Shown here: positions 16,622-24,475 of the stretch, in pieces
Numbering within the stretch: the stretch's first letter is position 1
Layout of the letters: each line of letters opens with the position of its first letter
Assembly: GCF_000711965.1 (NCBI RefSeq)
Contig: NZ_KL544004.1
Coordinates: forward strand, 1-50,014
Length of the DNA: 50,014 nt
Source of the DNA: Actinomyces israelii DSM 43320
Lineage (GTDB): Bacteria > Actinomycetota > Actinomycetes > Actinomycetales > Actinomycetaceae
Reading direction: 5' to 3'
Notes under the pieces: generated by a model
Databases searched by the model: none
Seen by the model: only the letters and a program-made list of their open reading frames with translations
Told to the model about the DNA's origin: nothing
Program-made: the position numbers and the translations under genes

Positions 16622-17356
16622 GTGAGACAATCGCTCGCCAGCATTATGTCCAGCCTCGGGCCGATCGCCGCCAGAGGCCTTGGCGACGACGTCCATGATG
16701 CTCTTCTTGCGATGCTCACCAGCGGGCGGCTCGAGCCCGACGCGCCGCTGGGGATCGATCGTCTGGCGCACGACCTCGGCGTCTCGCCGACCCCGGTGAG
16801 GGAGGCGCTGGCGCGGCTCGAGCACACCGGGCTGGTCGTCAGGAGGGCCAACCGCGGCTACCGGGTCGCCCCGCCGATGTCCTCGGAGCAGGTCGCCGAG
16901 CTCGTCGATGCGCGAGTGGTCCTGGAATGCGCTGCGGTTGAGAGGGCCATGAAGGACCTTCCCTCCCTTGTCCGTGATCTCCGTGCGGCGCTGCGCGAGC
17001 ACGAGGCCGCTGCCGAGCGGGTCGTGGCCGACGTGAATCTTGACGACATCTCGACGGTTCAAGACTATTTCGTTAAGGACTGGGCATTTCACCAGGTGAT
17101 TCTCGATCACTCCGGGAATCACTACATCAGCCGTGCGGTCAACGAGCTCGGCTTCTCCGCGCACAGGATGCGACAGACTCTCGGGGCGAGGGCCACCGAC
17201 GCCACGGTCGCCGTCTCCGAGCACCGGAGCGTGCTCAGGGGCATTGAGACCGGGGAGGTGTCCGAGGGGCTCGCCGCCATGCGCGAGCACCTGCACCAGG
17301 TGGCAGTGAGGTCGTCCCCCTCCGCCGCGGCCTCGGACGCCCCGGGGAGGGACTAG
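16622..17356 (+). CDS. GntR-family transcriptional regulator, FCD (FadR-like) subgroup
   Basis: Predicted 244 residues. An N-terminal winged helix (LGIDRLAHDLGVSPTPVREA, then LARLEHTGLVVRRANRGYRV) is the GntR signature. The C-terminal all-helical FCD domain carries LVDARVVLECAAVE and later DWAFHQVILDHSGNHY and SEHRSVLRGIE, which supply the metal/ligand-binding Asp and His residues. It sits between the ketose kinase operon and the SDR-MFS-TIM operon and is convergent with the latter, so it probably controls one or both in response to a sugar acid. GTG start chosen from the -10 spacing; ATG at 16646 is possible. Confidence 0.87.
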   Translation: MRQSLASIMSSLGPIAARGLGDDVHDALLAMLTSGRLEPDAPLGIDRLAHDLGVSPTPVREALARLEHTGLVVRRANRGYRVAPPMSSEQVAELVDARVVLECAAVERAMKDLPSLVRDLRAALREHEAAAERVVADVNLDDISTVQDYFVKDWAFHQVILDHSGNHYISRAVNELGFSAHRMRQTLGARATDATVAVSEHRSVLRGIETGEVSEGLAAMREHLHQVAVRSSPSAAASDAPGRD

Positions 17357-17393
17357 CCGGTGCGGGCCGATCCGCCGGAGCGGCCCGCACCGG
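17357..17393. terminator. Strong bidirectional terminator
   Basis: A perfect 13-bp inverted repeat (17357-17369 with 17381-17393, loop 11 bases) starts immediately after the GntR stop codon and ends 17 bases before the SDR stop on the other strand. It suits termination of both converging genes. Confidence 0.7.
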
Positions 17394-17410
17394 GCGTCCG
17401 TCAGTGCCCG

Positions 17411-18193
17411 TCAGTGCATGTGCTTTCCGCCGTCGACGTTGATGGAGACTCCGTTGACGAAGGAGGCCGCCGGCGACAGGAGGAATGAGACCACGGCGGC
17501 GACCTCCTCGGGCTGCCCGACCCGGCCGACCGGGATGTTGGAGGACATCTGCATCTTGCGCTCCTCGGTGAGTCTGCCGCCCATGATGTCGGTGTCGATC
17601 GGTCCGGGCAGCAGGCAGTTGGTGTTGATGCCGTACTGACCCAGCTCGCGCGCGCCCCCCTTGGTGATCCCCTGGACTCCCGCCTTGGCGGCCGCGTAGG
17701 CGAACTTGGAGAAGGTGCCGCCGCCGTCCAGGGCGGTGATGGAGGAGAAGTTGACAATGCGTCCGATGCCGTGCCTCTTCATCTGCTGGGCGCCGTACTT
17801 CATCATGAGCATGGTGCCGCGGCAGTTGACGGCCAGGACGCGGTCGAAGACCTCGGTGGCCATCTCCTCCAGGGGGGTCGGGCAGGCGATGCCGGCGATG
17901 TTCGCGAGGCCGACGACCGGGGGCATCTCGGCCTCGATGGTGGCGAACGCATCCCGGACCCGGGCCTCATCGGAGATGTCGAGGGCCAGGGCGAGCGTCT
18001 TGACGTCGGGATACTCCTGAGCGAGCTCGGCGCCGAACCCGAGGACCTCCTCGGAGATATCGACTGCCACAACGTTCCAGCCCTCGCCGGCGAGCCTCCT
18101 GGCGGTGACTCGCGCGATCCCGCGAGGGGCCCCGCAGCCGCTGACGACGGCGGTGTGCCGCTCGGGAAAGACGGGTGTGGTGTACTCAATCAT
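17411..18193 (-). CDS. Short-chain dehydrogenase/reductase
   Basis: Predicted 260 residues of the classical SDR family. The nucleotide-binding turn is SGCGAPRGIA, NIAG is the stabilising NAG-type motif, Ser is in NFSSIT, and the catalytic YxxxK is YAAAK. VAVDIS after the second strand suggests NAD+ preference (acidic residue at the strand end). Last gene of a TIM-barrel/MFS/SDR operon next to C4-sugar genes, so a tetritol, tetrulose or tetronate dehydrogenase is the best guess. AAAGGAG lies five bases before the ATG at 18193; a second ATG three bases further upstream (18196) is too close to it. Confidence 0.87.
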   Translation of the reverse strand: MIEYTTPVFPERHTAVVSGCGAPRGIARVTARRLAGEGWNVVAVDISEEVLGFGAELAQEYPDVKTLALALDISDEARVRDAFATIEAEMPPVVGLANIAGIACPTPLEEMATEVFDRVLAVNCRGTMLMMKYGAQQMKRHGIGRIVNFSSITALDGGGTFSKFAYAAAKAGVQGITKGGARELGQYGINTNCLLPGPIDTDIMGGRLTEERKMQMSSNIPVGRVGQPEEVAAVVSFLLSPAASFVNGVSINVDGGKHMH

Positions 18194-18247
18194 CATGACT
18201 CCTTTGTAATGATCTGCGTGTATGCGGATGTCGCGGTTCCGGTGGGC

Positions 18248-19621
18248 TCACGCGTCCTGCGCCTGCAGCGCGAGGGACGCCTTCTCCTCCTCGGACTGGG
18301 GGAAGAGCCTGAGGCCGACAATGAGGAGGAGGCCGATGAATCCAGCCAGCCCCAGGACGATGAGGCCGGCGGCCTCATTGGGGGCCTCGGGTGAGCCCCA
18401 TGCGCTTTGCGCCGCCCAGGTGCGCAGGTTGGGGGCCAGCCATCCACCGAGGTTGCCCAGGGCGTTGATGAGGCCGGTGGCGCCCGCGAGGGCCGCCCCG
18501 CTGAGGTAGCGGGTGGGAAGCTGCCAGAAGATCGGCTGGGCGGAGACGAAGCCGATCGCGGCAACGCTCAGCAGGACCAGGGCCGGTACGGGAGCACGGA
18601 GGAAGAACGCGGAGCCGAGGATGCCCGCTCCGGAGAACAGGAGCGTCATGGCGGCCAGGGCGTGCGGGGACCTGCCGCGATTGGCCAGGCGGCTGATCAC
18701 AATGACTCCGACAAGCGCCGCCGTCCACGGAATGGCGGTGACCAGGGACGCCTCGAGGCCGGCCTTCTGCCCGGTCATAGTGGTGACCTGCTTGGGAAGA
18801 AAGAACGTCAGTCCGTAGACGGAGGCCTGGATGCACAGGTAGATGAGGCAGAAGTAGAGGATGCGGGGGTCCAGGAGGGCCTGTCTCCAGGTCAGGGGCC
18901 TGGCCTGCTCCTTGGCCGCCTCCTCGATCTCGATCTGACGGGACAGGTGGCTGCGCTCGTCCGGGGTGAGCCACGCGGCGTGGATCGGCCGGTCGATGAG
19001 GATGAAGGGGCAGATGAGTCCCACGACGACGGCCAACGCGCCCTCGACGAGGAACATCCAGTGGATTCCGTCCATGCCCAGGATCCCGTCGAGCTCGAGC
19101 AGACCGCCGGACAGGGGGTTGCCGAAGATGTTGGCGATCGGCAGGCCGATGTAGAACAGGCCGGTCGCCCACGAGCGCCGGGCGGCGGGGTACCAGTAGG
19201 TCAGGTAGAGCATGGCTCCGGGGAAGAAGCCGGCCTCTGTCACGCCGAGCAGGAACCGCAGGGCGTAGAAGCTCATGGGCCCCTGGACGAACATGAAGCA
19301 TGCCGCGACGATACCCCAGCTGATCATGATGCGGGTCATCCACCAGCGGGCTCCGACCCTGTGCATAATCAGGTTGGAGGGAACCTCGAACACCGCGTAC
19401 CCGATGAAGAACAGGGTCGCGCCGAAGGCGTACGCCGCCGTCGAGATCCCGTAGCTCGTCTCCCACTTCTCCTGCGCCCAGCCCAGGTTGGTCCGGTCCA
19501 CGAAGGCGATGACGTACATCAGCAGCAGGAACGGGATAATGTGCCTGGTGACCTTCTTGAGCGCCGATTCGACGACCGCCGCCTCCGGCGTCGTCGGCGG
19601 CTTCTCGCCCTGAGCAATCAT
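18248..19621 (-). CDS. MFS transporter, ACS type (second in the island)
   Basis: Predicted 457 residues with 12 hydrophobic helices. AFVDRTNLGWA after helix 1, the loop NLIMHRVGARWWMTRIM and the stretch FLLGVTEAGFFPGAMLYLTYWYP are hallmarks of the plant-pathogen/eukaryote-type ACS carriers such as tartrate and phthalate permeases. It is likely to import an organic acid or acid sugar acted on by the neighbouring SDR and TIM-barrel proteins. The ATG at 19621 follows AAGGAGG by 5-6 bases; an in-frame ATG ten codons upstream lacks such a site. The gene lies 42 bases after the TIM-barrel gene. Confidence 0.88.
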   Translation of the reverse strand: MIAQGEKPPTTPEAAVVESALKKVTRHIIPFLLLMYVIAFVDRTNLGWAQEKWETSYGISTAAYAFGATLFFIGYAVFEVPSNLIMHRVGARWWMTRIMISWGIVAACFMFVQGPMSFYALRFLLGVTEAGFFPGAMLYLTYWYPAARRSWATGLFYIGLPIANIFGNPLSGGLLELDGILGMDGIHWMFLVEGALAVVVGLICPFILIDRPIHAAWLTPDERSHLSRQIEIEEAAKEQARPLTWRQALLDPRILYFCLIYLCIQASVYGLTFFLPKQVTTMTGQKAGLEASLVTAIPWTAALVGVIVISRLANRGRSPHALAAMTLLFSGAGILGSAFFLRAPVPALVLLSVAAIGFVSAQPIFWQLPTRYLSGAALAGATGLINALGNLGGWLAPNLRTWAAQSAWGSPEAPNEAAGLIVLGLAGFIGLLLIVGLRLFPQSEEEKASLALQAQDA

Positions 19622-19663
19622 GGTGACCTCCTTGTCAATGATGTGCTGCAAATCTGTGTCTCC

Positions 19664-20581
19664 TCACCGCAGGGCGGCCCTGAGCACCTGGCGGATGTAC
19701 CGTGCGTTCTCGGCGCCGACGCCGAGCCAGTCCGATCCGTAGTGCTCAGTCATGAAGGGGCCGCTGTATCCCATCCGCAACGCCGTGCGAATGACCTCGC
19801 GGTAGTTGATCGTCCCGGTCTGGAGCGGCGCCGGCGTCGACATGTATGAGCCGGTTGCGGGGTCCTCATCGCGGATGTAGTTCTTAATGTGCCAGTAGTT
19901 GGCGTACGGCAGGACCGTGTTGTACATGTCCGTGTACTTGGGCATCGGCCGGTGCAGGCGGAAGAGATTGCCGATGTCGGGGTTGATGCCCACGGCGGGG
20001 TGGTCGACGTCCTTGTAGAAGGACACGGCGTCCTCGGGGGTTCCGACGAAGGTGTCCTCATAGATCTCCAGGCTGATCTGGAGGCCCAGGCGCTGGGCGT
20101 GGTCCGCGAGGTCGCGAACCCGCTCGATCGCCAGGTCGCGCAGGGACCAGTCGTCGTGGTGGCCCTCGGCCAGCCAGAACCACAGGGCGTCCTTCTGGGC
20201 CTGGGTGAGGGCCTGCTGGAATCCGATATTGACCACGGTGGCTCCGAGCTCGGCGGCGCGGTCGATCGTCCGGTGGATCGTCTGCAGGTTCCGCTCCCCG
20301 TGCTCGACGTCGACGACGCTGTTGCGCCCGATCGAGATCGCGGCGGTGCGAAGACCTGTATCGGCCAGGAGCTCCGTGTAGGTCCGGAGCTGCTCATCGG
20401 TCAGGCCGGCCATCGGAAGCCAGTCGTCCATCGGGTCGATGCAGGTGAACCCGAGCTCGGCCATCTGCAGCAGCTGGTCGTACCAGACCTTCGGGCCGGC
20501 CTCGATGATCGGCGTGCCGTCCTCTGCGGTGGGGCCGAAGTTCGCCTTGCAGGCGATGGGCCATTCATCTGCGGTGTACAC
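19664..20581 (-). CDS. Sugar phosphate isomerase/epimerase (xylose-isomerase-like TIM barrel)
   Basis: Predicted 305 residues of the AP-endonuclease-2/xylose isomerase-like fold. Likely metal ligands are the glutamate of SLEIYEDTF, the aspartate of GINPDIGNL, the histidine of WHIKNY and the glutamate of FMTEHYGSDW, in the usual order. Relatives isomerise or epimerise sugars and sugar acids, or dehydrate inosose. First gene of the operon with an MFS carrier and an SDR. GTG start with TAGGAG upstream. The exact reaction cannot be fixed; epimerisation or isomerisation of an oxo-tetronate, as done by Hyi-like proteins in tetronate pathways, is an attractive guess. Confidence 0.85.
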   Translation of the reverse strand: MYTADEWPIACKANFGPTAEDGTPIIEAGPKVWYDQLLQMAELGFTCIDPMDDWLPMAGLTDEQLRTYTELLADTGLRTAAISIGRNSVVDVEHGERNLQTIHRTIDRAAELGATVVNIGFQQALTQAQKDALWFWLAEGHHDDWSLRDLAIERVRDLADHAQRLGLQISLEIYEDTFVGTPEDAVSFYKDVDHPAVGINPDIGNLFRLHRPMPKYTDMYNTVLPYANYWHIKNYIRDEDPATGSYMSTPAPLQTGTINYREVIRTALRMGYSGPFMTEHYGSDWLGVGAENARYIRQVLRAALR

Positions 20582-20627
20582 GAGGTGCGCTCCTAACTCA
20601 GCTGCGCGTCATTGCGTGCTATCAGCA

Positions 20628-20645
20628 TAGATCCTATAAGATCTA
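20628..20645. promoter_or_regulatory. Near-perfect 18-bp palindrome, candidate operator
   Basis: TAGATC and GATCTA flank CTATAA, so 8 of 9 base pairs of the 18-mer are symmetric. It lies about 50 bases upstream of the TIM-barrel gene start, where it would overlap a minus-strand -10 region (TATAGG or TATGCT). The GntR/FCD protein encoded at 16622 is the obvious candidate ligand. The remainder of 20582-20803 holds no gene that I can support. Confidence 0.5.
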
Positions 20646-20803
20646 CGACATGTCACATCTGAATAGTGGGATGCATCACTTTTTATGTTGGGTCGTGAGT
20701 CCGGAGGTGAGTCGTGCCACAGTTGCGACCGGTGCGCGCAGCCGCCCGCGCACCGGAGTCGGGTGTGACGCAGTCGACTGAACGCGGATCGCTGTGGGAC
20801 TGG

Positions 20804-20809
20804 TAGGCT
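20804..20809 (+). promoter_or_regulatory. Probable -10 box for ssrA
   Basis: TAGGCT, the -10 sequence also found before smpB and the initiator tRNA, lies about 58 bases before the mature tmRNA 5' end, leaving a leader to be removed by RNase P. No good -35 box at standard spacing is visible. Confidence 0.4.
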
Positions 20810-20867
20810 TTCTCTGCTCTAGCGAGCATGTTCCGGCGGTCCTCACGCCGCCGGTGACAACTTCACA

Positions 20868-21235
20868 GGGGATGATCGGTTTCGACGACGGTCGTGGGTT
20901 CAGGAGAAGCGGGTCGAGGATGCACAGTCATCTCGTCAACGCTCTGTGCGAACCAATAGGTGCCGATAACACTCGCACCGACTTCGCCCTCGCCGCCTGA
21001 GCGAGCTCCGAAGTCCGTCAGCCCGGGGAGCGCTTCCGCCCCGGTTCCTGGCGTCATCCAGGGAGCCACTGCCGGGGTCCCTCGTCATCGGGGATCGCGG
21101 GACTTCTAGATGACTGAGCCCGTCGGCGTCCTTGTTCGCGTGAGGCGCCGGGGCTGAGAAAAGCACCAGCGAACTGCACCCGGAGAAGTCCTGTTGCGCC
21201 ACCGTCGGACCGGGGTTCGATTCCCCGCATCTCCA
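20868..21235 (+). ncRNA. ssrA: tmRNA (ssrA)
   Basis: A 368-base transfer-messenger RNA. The 5' end GGGGATGATCGGTTTCGACG and the 3' T-arm GGGGTTCGATTCCCC followed by CATCTCC and discriminator A form the alanyl-tRNA-like part: GGGGATG pairs with CATCTCC, with one G-U pair. CCA is not encoded. The tag reading frame begins with GCC at 20962 and ends with TGA at 20998-21000. With SmpB it rescues stalled ribosomes and marks unfinished proteins for proteolysis. The next gene's stop codon, on the minus strand, begins at the very next base. Confidence 0.96.
20962..21000 (+). other. ssrA: Proteolysis tag reading frame of tmRNA
   Basis: Resume codon GCC followed by codons giving ADNTRTDFALAA and a TGA stop. 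The ALAA ending is the conserved degron recognised by ClpXP-type proteases; actinobacterial tags usually end YALAA, here FALAA. AATAGGT directly precedes the resume codon. Confidence 0.9.
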
Positions 21236-22510
21236 CTATCCCGCGCGGTTCCAGCGGAAACCCCCGACACGGGGGCGGGCGTGGAACGCACGCGCCCTGC
21301 GCGCGGTCTCAAGGGCCGCAGGCAGGGCGGCGAGCAGCCGCTCGACGTCGGCAATGACGGTCGCCCCTCCCATGGAGCAGCGCAGCGTTGAGCGCGCCGG
21401 GCCCTCCTCAAGGCCCATGGCCAGCAGCACGTGGCTGGGCCGGGCGACCCCGGCGTGGCAGGCGGAGCCCGCCGAGGCGTCAATGCCGGCCGTGTCGAGG
21501 GCCATGAGCAGCGCCTCGGCATCGCAGTCCTCGAACCACAGATGCGCCGTGGACGCCACGTGCGCCGCGCCCTCGGGAAGCGTTGCGTGCGCGCCCGGCA
21601 GCGCCGTCGCCCCCTCCAGCAGCCGCCCGCGCAGCGCCTCCAGCCTGGCGGACTCCTCGGCCCGCTCGGCCACCGCCAGCTCGACGGCCAGCGCCAGGGC
21701 TCGGGCGCCGACAACATCCTGGGTGCCCGAGCGCAGCCCCCGCTCCTGGCGCCCGCCACCGGTCGGGGCCACCAGCGTCAGGTCGCGCCTGGCCACGAGC
21801 GCCCCGGTGCCGACGGGCGCCCCGATCTTGTGGCCGGTGATCGTCATGGCGTCCAGCCCCCAGTCGCGGAAGCGCACCGGCACCCTGCCCAGGGCGGCCA
21901 CGGCGTCGGAGTGGACCGGCACATAGCCGGGCTCCGTGGGGCGCCAGGCCCCGCTCGCCTCGCGGACCGCCTCGACGAGAGCGGCCATGTCCTGGACGAC
22001 GCCGGTCTCGTTGTTGGCCGTCATTATGCTCACCAGCGCGGTCCGCGGCCCCACGACAGCCTCGCGCAGGTCGGCCCGATCGACCAGGCCGGCGTCGTCG
22101 ACCCCGATCACGACGTGCTCGGCCCCCAGATGGGCCGCCGCGGTGCGCGCCGAGTCCAGCACCGCCGGGTGCTCAATGGGGGAGGTGACCACTCGGGGTC
22201 CGTCCGTTCCCGCGGCCCGCGCCGCCAGAACCCGGCCGGCCACCACCAGGGCGTCGGCCTGCGTGCCCCCGCTGGCGAAGAGCACCTCGTGGGGGTCGAC
22301 CTCCAGCGCCGCCGCCAGGCGGGCTCGGGCCTGGGCCAGCATCGCCCCGGCGCGCCGTCCCGAGGCGTGCTGGGCGGCCGGGTTGGCCCACCCTCCCAGA
22401 CGCCCGCGCAGGTCCGCCGCCACCTGCTCGGCGACCTCTGGGCGCACGGGCGCGGTCGCGGCGTGGTCGAGGTAGACCCGGGAGGCTGGGGAGGTAGTCG
22501 TGCGTCTCAC
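21236..22510 (-). CDS. Cysteine desulfurase / class V aminotransferase (NifS/IscS-like)
   Basis: Predicted 424 residues. The family opening VYLDHAATAPV, the PLP-phosphate region SGGTQADAL, IEHPAVL, and the PLP lysine in TGHKIGAPVGTGAL are all present. The mobile catalytic-cysteine loop is SAGSACHAGVARPSHVL. It removes sulfur from cysteine, probably for Fe-S clusters or tRNA thiolation (a mnmA-type partner is not in the window). GTG at 22510 was chosen because TACAGT ends six bases before it (leaderless); ATG at 22540 would add 10 residues. Its TAG stop directly abuts the 3' end of ssrA. Confidence 0.9.
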   Translation of the reverse strand: MRRTTTSPASRVYLDHAATAPVRPEVAEQVAADLRGRLGGWANPAAQHASGRRAGAMLAQARARLAAALEVDPHEVLFASGGTQADALVVAGRVLAARAAGTDGPRVVTSPIEHPAVLDSARTAAAHLGAEHVVIGVDDAGLVDRADLREAVVGPRTALVSIMTANNETGVVQDMAALVEAVREASGAWRPTEPGYVPVHSDAVAALGRVPVRFRDWGLDAMTITGHKIGAPVGTGALVARRDLTLVAPTGGGRQERGLRSGTQDVVGARALALAVELAVAERAEESARLEALRGRLLEGATALPGAHATLPEGAAHVASTAHLWFEDCDAEALLMALDTAGIDASAGSACHAGVARPSHVLLAMGLEEGPARSTLRCSMGGATVIADVERLLAALPAALETARRARAFHARPRVGGFRWNRAG

Positions 22511-22516
22511 CCGCCC

Positions 22517-22522
22517 ACTGTA
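22517..22522 (-). promoter_or_regulatory. -10 box of a probable leaderless desulfurase transcript
   Basis: On the minus strand TACAGT ends six bases before the GTG at 22510. No clear -35 box was found. Confidence 0.35.
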
Positions 22523-22640
22523 GAAGAGGGCTCTGAGCATCAGCGGAGCTCGCTGAGAAGCGGCTACCATCCATCCGGTTCCGGTAGGACGGCGACAAGC
22601 GGCGTCTGGGCTCGATCGACGGTGAGACGAGGAGGACGAC

Positions 22641-23597
22641 ATGGGCGAGGAGGCTGCGAACCTGACGCGCAAGGACATCCTGTCCCTGGACGCGGCTCAC
22701 CTGTACTACAAGGGGATGACCCAGGCGCAGGTCGCCGAGCGCCTGCACGTGTCCCGGCCCACCGTCTCCAAGCTCCTGTCCCACGCCGAGCGCAGAGGCT
22801 TCGTGCATATTGAGATCGTCGATCCCAGGGAGCACGACGAGCACCTCATCGCCTCTCTGCAGCAGCGCTACGACCTCGACGAGCTTCGGCTCGTCTCGCC
22901 GCACCCCGTGACGGCGGGCCTCGCATCCGCTCTCGGCGCGCAGGCCGCGCCCCTGATCGGCGCCCTGATCCGCGACTGCGACCGGATCGCCGTCACCGAC
23001 TCGCCGGTCATGGCCGACATCGTGCGCTGCCTCGACATTATGCCGCTGTACGGGGTCGAGGTGGTCCGGATGAGCCGGGGCCTGACGGAGCATGCCTCGG
23101 GGCGGTCGGGCGATGCCTCTGTTCGCCGTCTGGCCCTTGCCCTGCGGGCTCACCTGCACACCTGTGACGCTCCGCTGGTCGTGGAGTCGGTTCCCCGGGC
23201 GAACCAGCTGCGGAGCCGCTCGGATGTGCGCAGAAACCTGGACCTTGCCCGGACCGCGAGGATCGTCGTCTTCTCCGTCGAGGGACCCCGTGCGCTCCTG
23301 GGGATGGTGGGCGATCTGGGCTTGAGCGACACCGATCAGCGCGTGCTGCGAGAGCGCGCCGTCGGCGAGATCTGCTCGCGGGTCGTGGACGCCGAGGGAT
23401 GCGTGTGCCTTCCCGATCTCAACAATCGGACCCTGGGGCTGTCTCTCACCGAGCTCCGCCACGTCGAGCAGAAGGTGCTCGTCGCCGGTGGAACCGCCTG
23501 CGCGCCCGCCGTCCGGGCGGCGCTCGAAAGCGGCTACGCCAACCGTCTCGTGACGGACGTCGGCACGGCGCGCTGGCTGCTCGGCGCGTCCGGCTGA
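22641..23597 (+). CDS. SorC/DeoR-type regulator of the deoxyribose locus
   Basis: Predicted 318 residues. The N-terminal helix-turn-helix is YYKGMTQAQVAERL then VSRPTVSKLLSHAE; a SorC-type effector domain follows (IAVTDSPVMADIV, a VRMSRGLTEHASG loop, ending KVLVAGGTACAPAV). This resembles Bacillus-type DeoR, which binds deoxyribose 5-phosphate. It precedes deoC-permease-deoX-kinase in the same direction by 218 bases and probably represses them. AGGAGG lies six bases before the ATG. In Salmonella the analogous regulator (DeoQ) belongs to a different family. Confidence 0.87.
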   Translation: MGEEAANLTRKDILSLDAAHLYYKGMTQAQVAERLHVSRPTVSKLLSHAERRGFVHIEIVDPREHDEHLIASLQQRYDLDELRLVSPHPVTAGLASALGAQAAPLIGALIRDCDRIAVTDSPVMADIVRCLDIMPLYGVEVVRMSRGLTEHASGRSGDASVRRLALALRAHLHTCDAPLVVESVPRANQLRSRSDVRRNLDLARTARIVVFSVEGPRALLGMVGDLGLSDTDQRVLRERAVGEICSRVVDAEGCVCLPDLNNRTLGLSLTELRHVEQKVLVAGGTACAPAVRAALESGYANRLVTDVGTARWLLGASG

Positions 23598-23615
23598 CCC
23601 GCGCCCGGGGCGGCG

Positions 23616-23631
23616 CGGCACGAAGGTGCCG
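23616..23631. terminator. Small hairpin after the SorC-type regulator gene
   Basis: CGGCAC and GTGCCG pair around a GAAG tetraloop, 19 bases after the regulator stop codon. It may end the regulator transcript. The rest of the 23598-23815 gap should hold the deoC promoter, but no box stands out; TATTTATC near 23686 and TACCTT at 23760 are weak candidates. Confidence 0.35.
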
Positions 23632-23815
23632 TTGCGGCACGGATGGTCGATTCTTGCCCGGCAGAACCAGCCATGACGTCTATTTATCGGCGTGATGACG
23701 GAGAATCCGCTGCATTCAACCTTTGCTGGTCCGGCCTTCCCGGTGCGCCTGACGATCGCTACCTTTCGTGCCGTCGGACGACGCTGTCCGAATCAGCGCA
23801 GACAAAGGAGTTCTC

Positions 23816-24475
23816 GTGACATCAGTCTCCCACCTCATCGACCACACGCTTCTCGCACCGGATGCGCGTACCGCAGATATCGATCGCCTGTGCCGGGAAG
23901 CGGTGGAGATCGGCGCCGCCAGCGTGTGCGTCAACCCCGTCCACGTGGCCCGCTGCGCGGAGAGTCTCAGGGAGGAGGACGTCAAGGTCTGCGCCGTCAT
24001 CGCTTTCCCCTTCGGCGCCTCTCTGAGCGGGACGAAGGCCTGCGAGACCCGGGCGGCCGTACGTGACGGCGCTCAGGAGGTCGACATGGTCCTCAATCTC
24101 GGCGCGGCCAAGGACGGCGAGTGGGACGTCGTCGGCGAGGATGTGCGCGCCGTCGTCGAGGCGGCCGGCCCGGGCACCGTCGTCAAGGTCATTCTGGAGA
24201 CCTGCCTGCTCACCGACGACGAGATCGTCCTGGCCTGTCAGAGCGCCCGCGACGCCGGCGCCCACTTCGTCAAGACCTCCACCGGGTACTCCACGCACGG
24301 AGCCACCGTCCACGCCGTCGCCCTCATGCGCCGGACCGTGGGCGAGTCCATGGGAATCAAGGCCTCGGGCGGAATCCGCACCCCGGAGGATCTCGCGGCG
24401 ATGGTCGAGGCGGGAGCCACCCGCATCGGCGCGTCCACGGGCCGCGCCCTGCTCGACGAGGAGGCCCGGGCATGA
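23816..24475 (+). CDS. deoC: Deoxyribose-phosphate aldolase
   Basis: Predicted 219 residues. DeoC cleaves 2-deoxyribose 5-phosphate to acetaldehyde and glyceraldehyde 3-phosphate. The key residues are seen: Asp90 (VDMVLNLG), Schiff-base Lys153 (HFVKTSTGY) and the proton-relay Lys182 (GIKASGGIRT). AAAGGAG lies five bases before the GTG at 23816, making this start much better than an ATG 16 codons upstream whose extra residues do not fit the family. Its TGA overlaps the permease ATG by four bases. Confidence 0.97.
   Translation: MTSVSHLIDHTLLAPDARTADIDRLCREAVEIGAASVCVNPVHVARCAESLREEDVKVCAVIAFPFGASLSGTKACETRAAVRDGAQEVDMVLNLGAAKDGEWDVVGEDVRAVVEAAGPGTVVKVILETCLLTDDEIVLACQSARDAGAHFVKTSTGYSTHGATVHAVALMRRTVGESMGIKASGGIRTPEDLAAMVEAGATRIGASTGRALLDEEARA

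Noticed and set aside
20794..21000. Short plus-strand protein ending in DFALAA
   Set aside because: This frame is the tmRNA tag read through from upstream; the RNA gene explains the sequence.
21106..21759. Minus-strand frames across the ssrA 3' half
   Set aside because: They overlap the tRNA-like domain of tmRNA and an out-of-frame part of the desulfurase gene; no domain.
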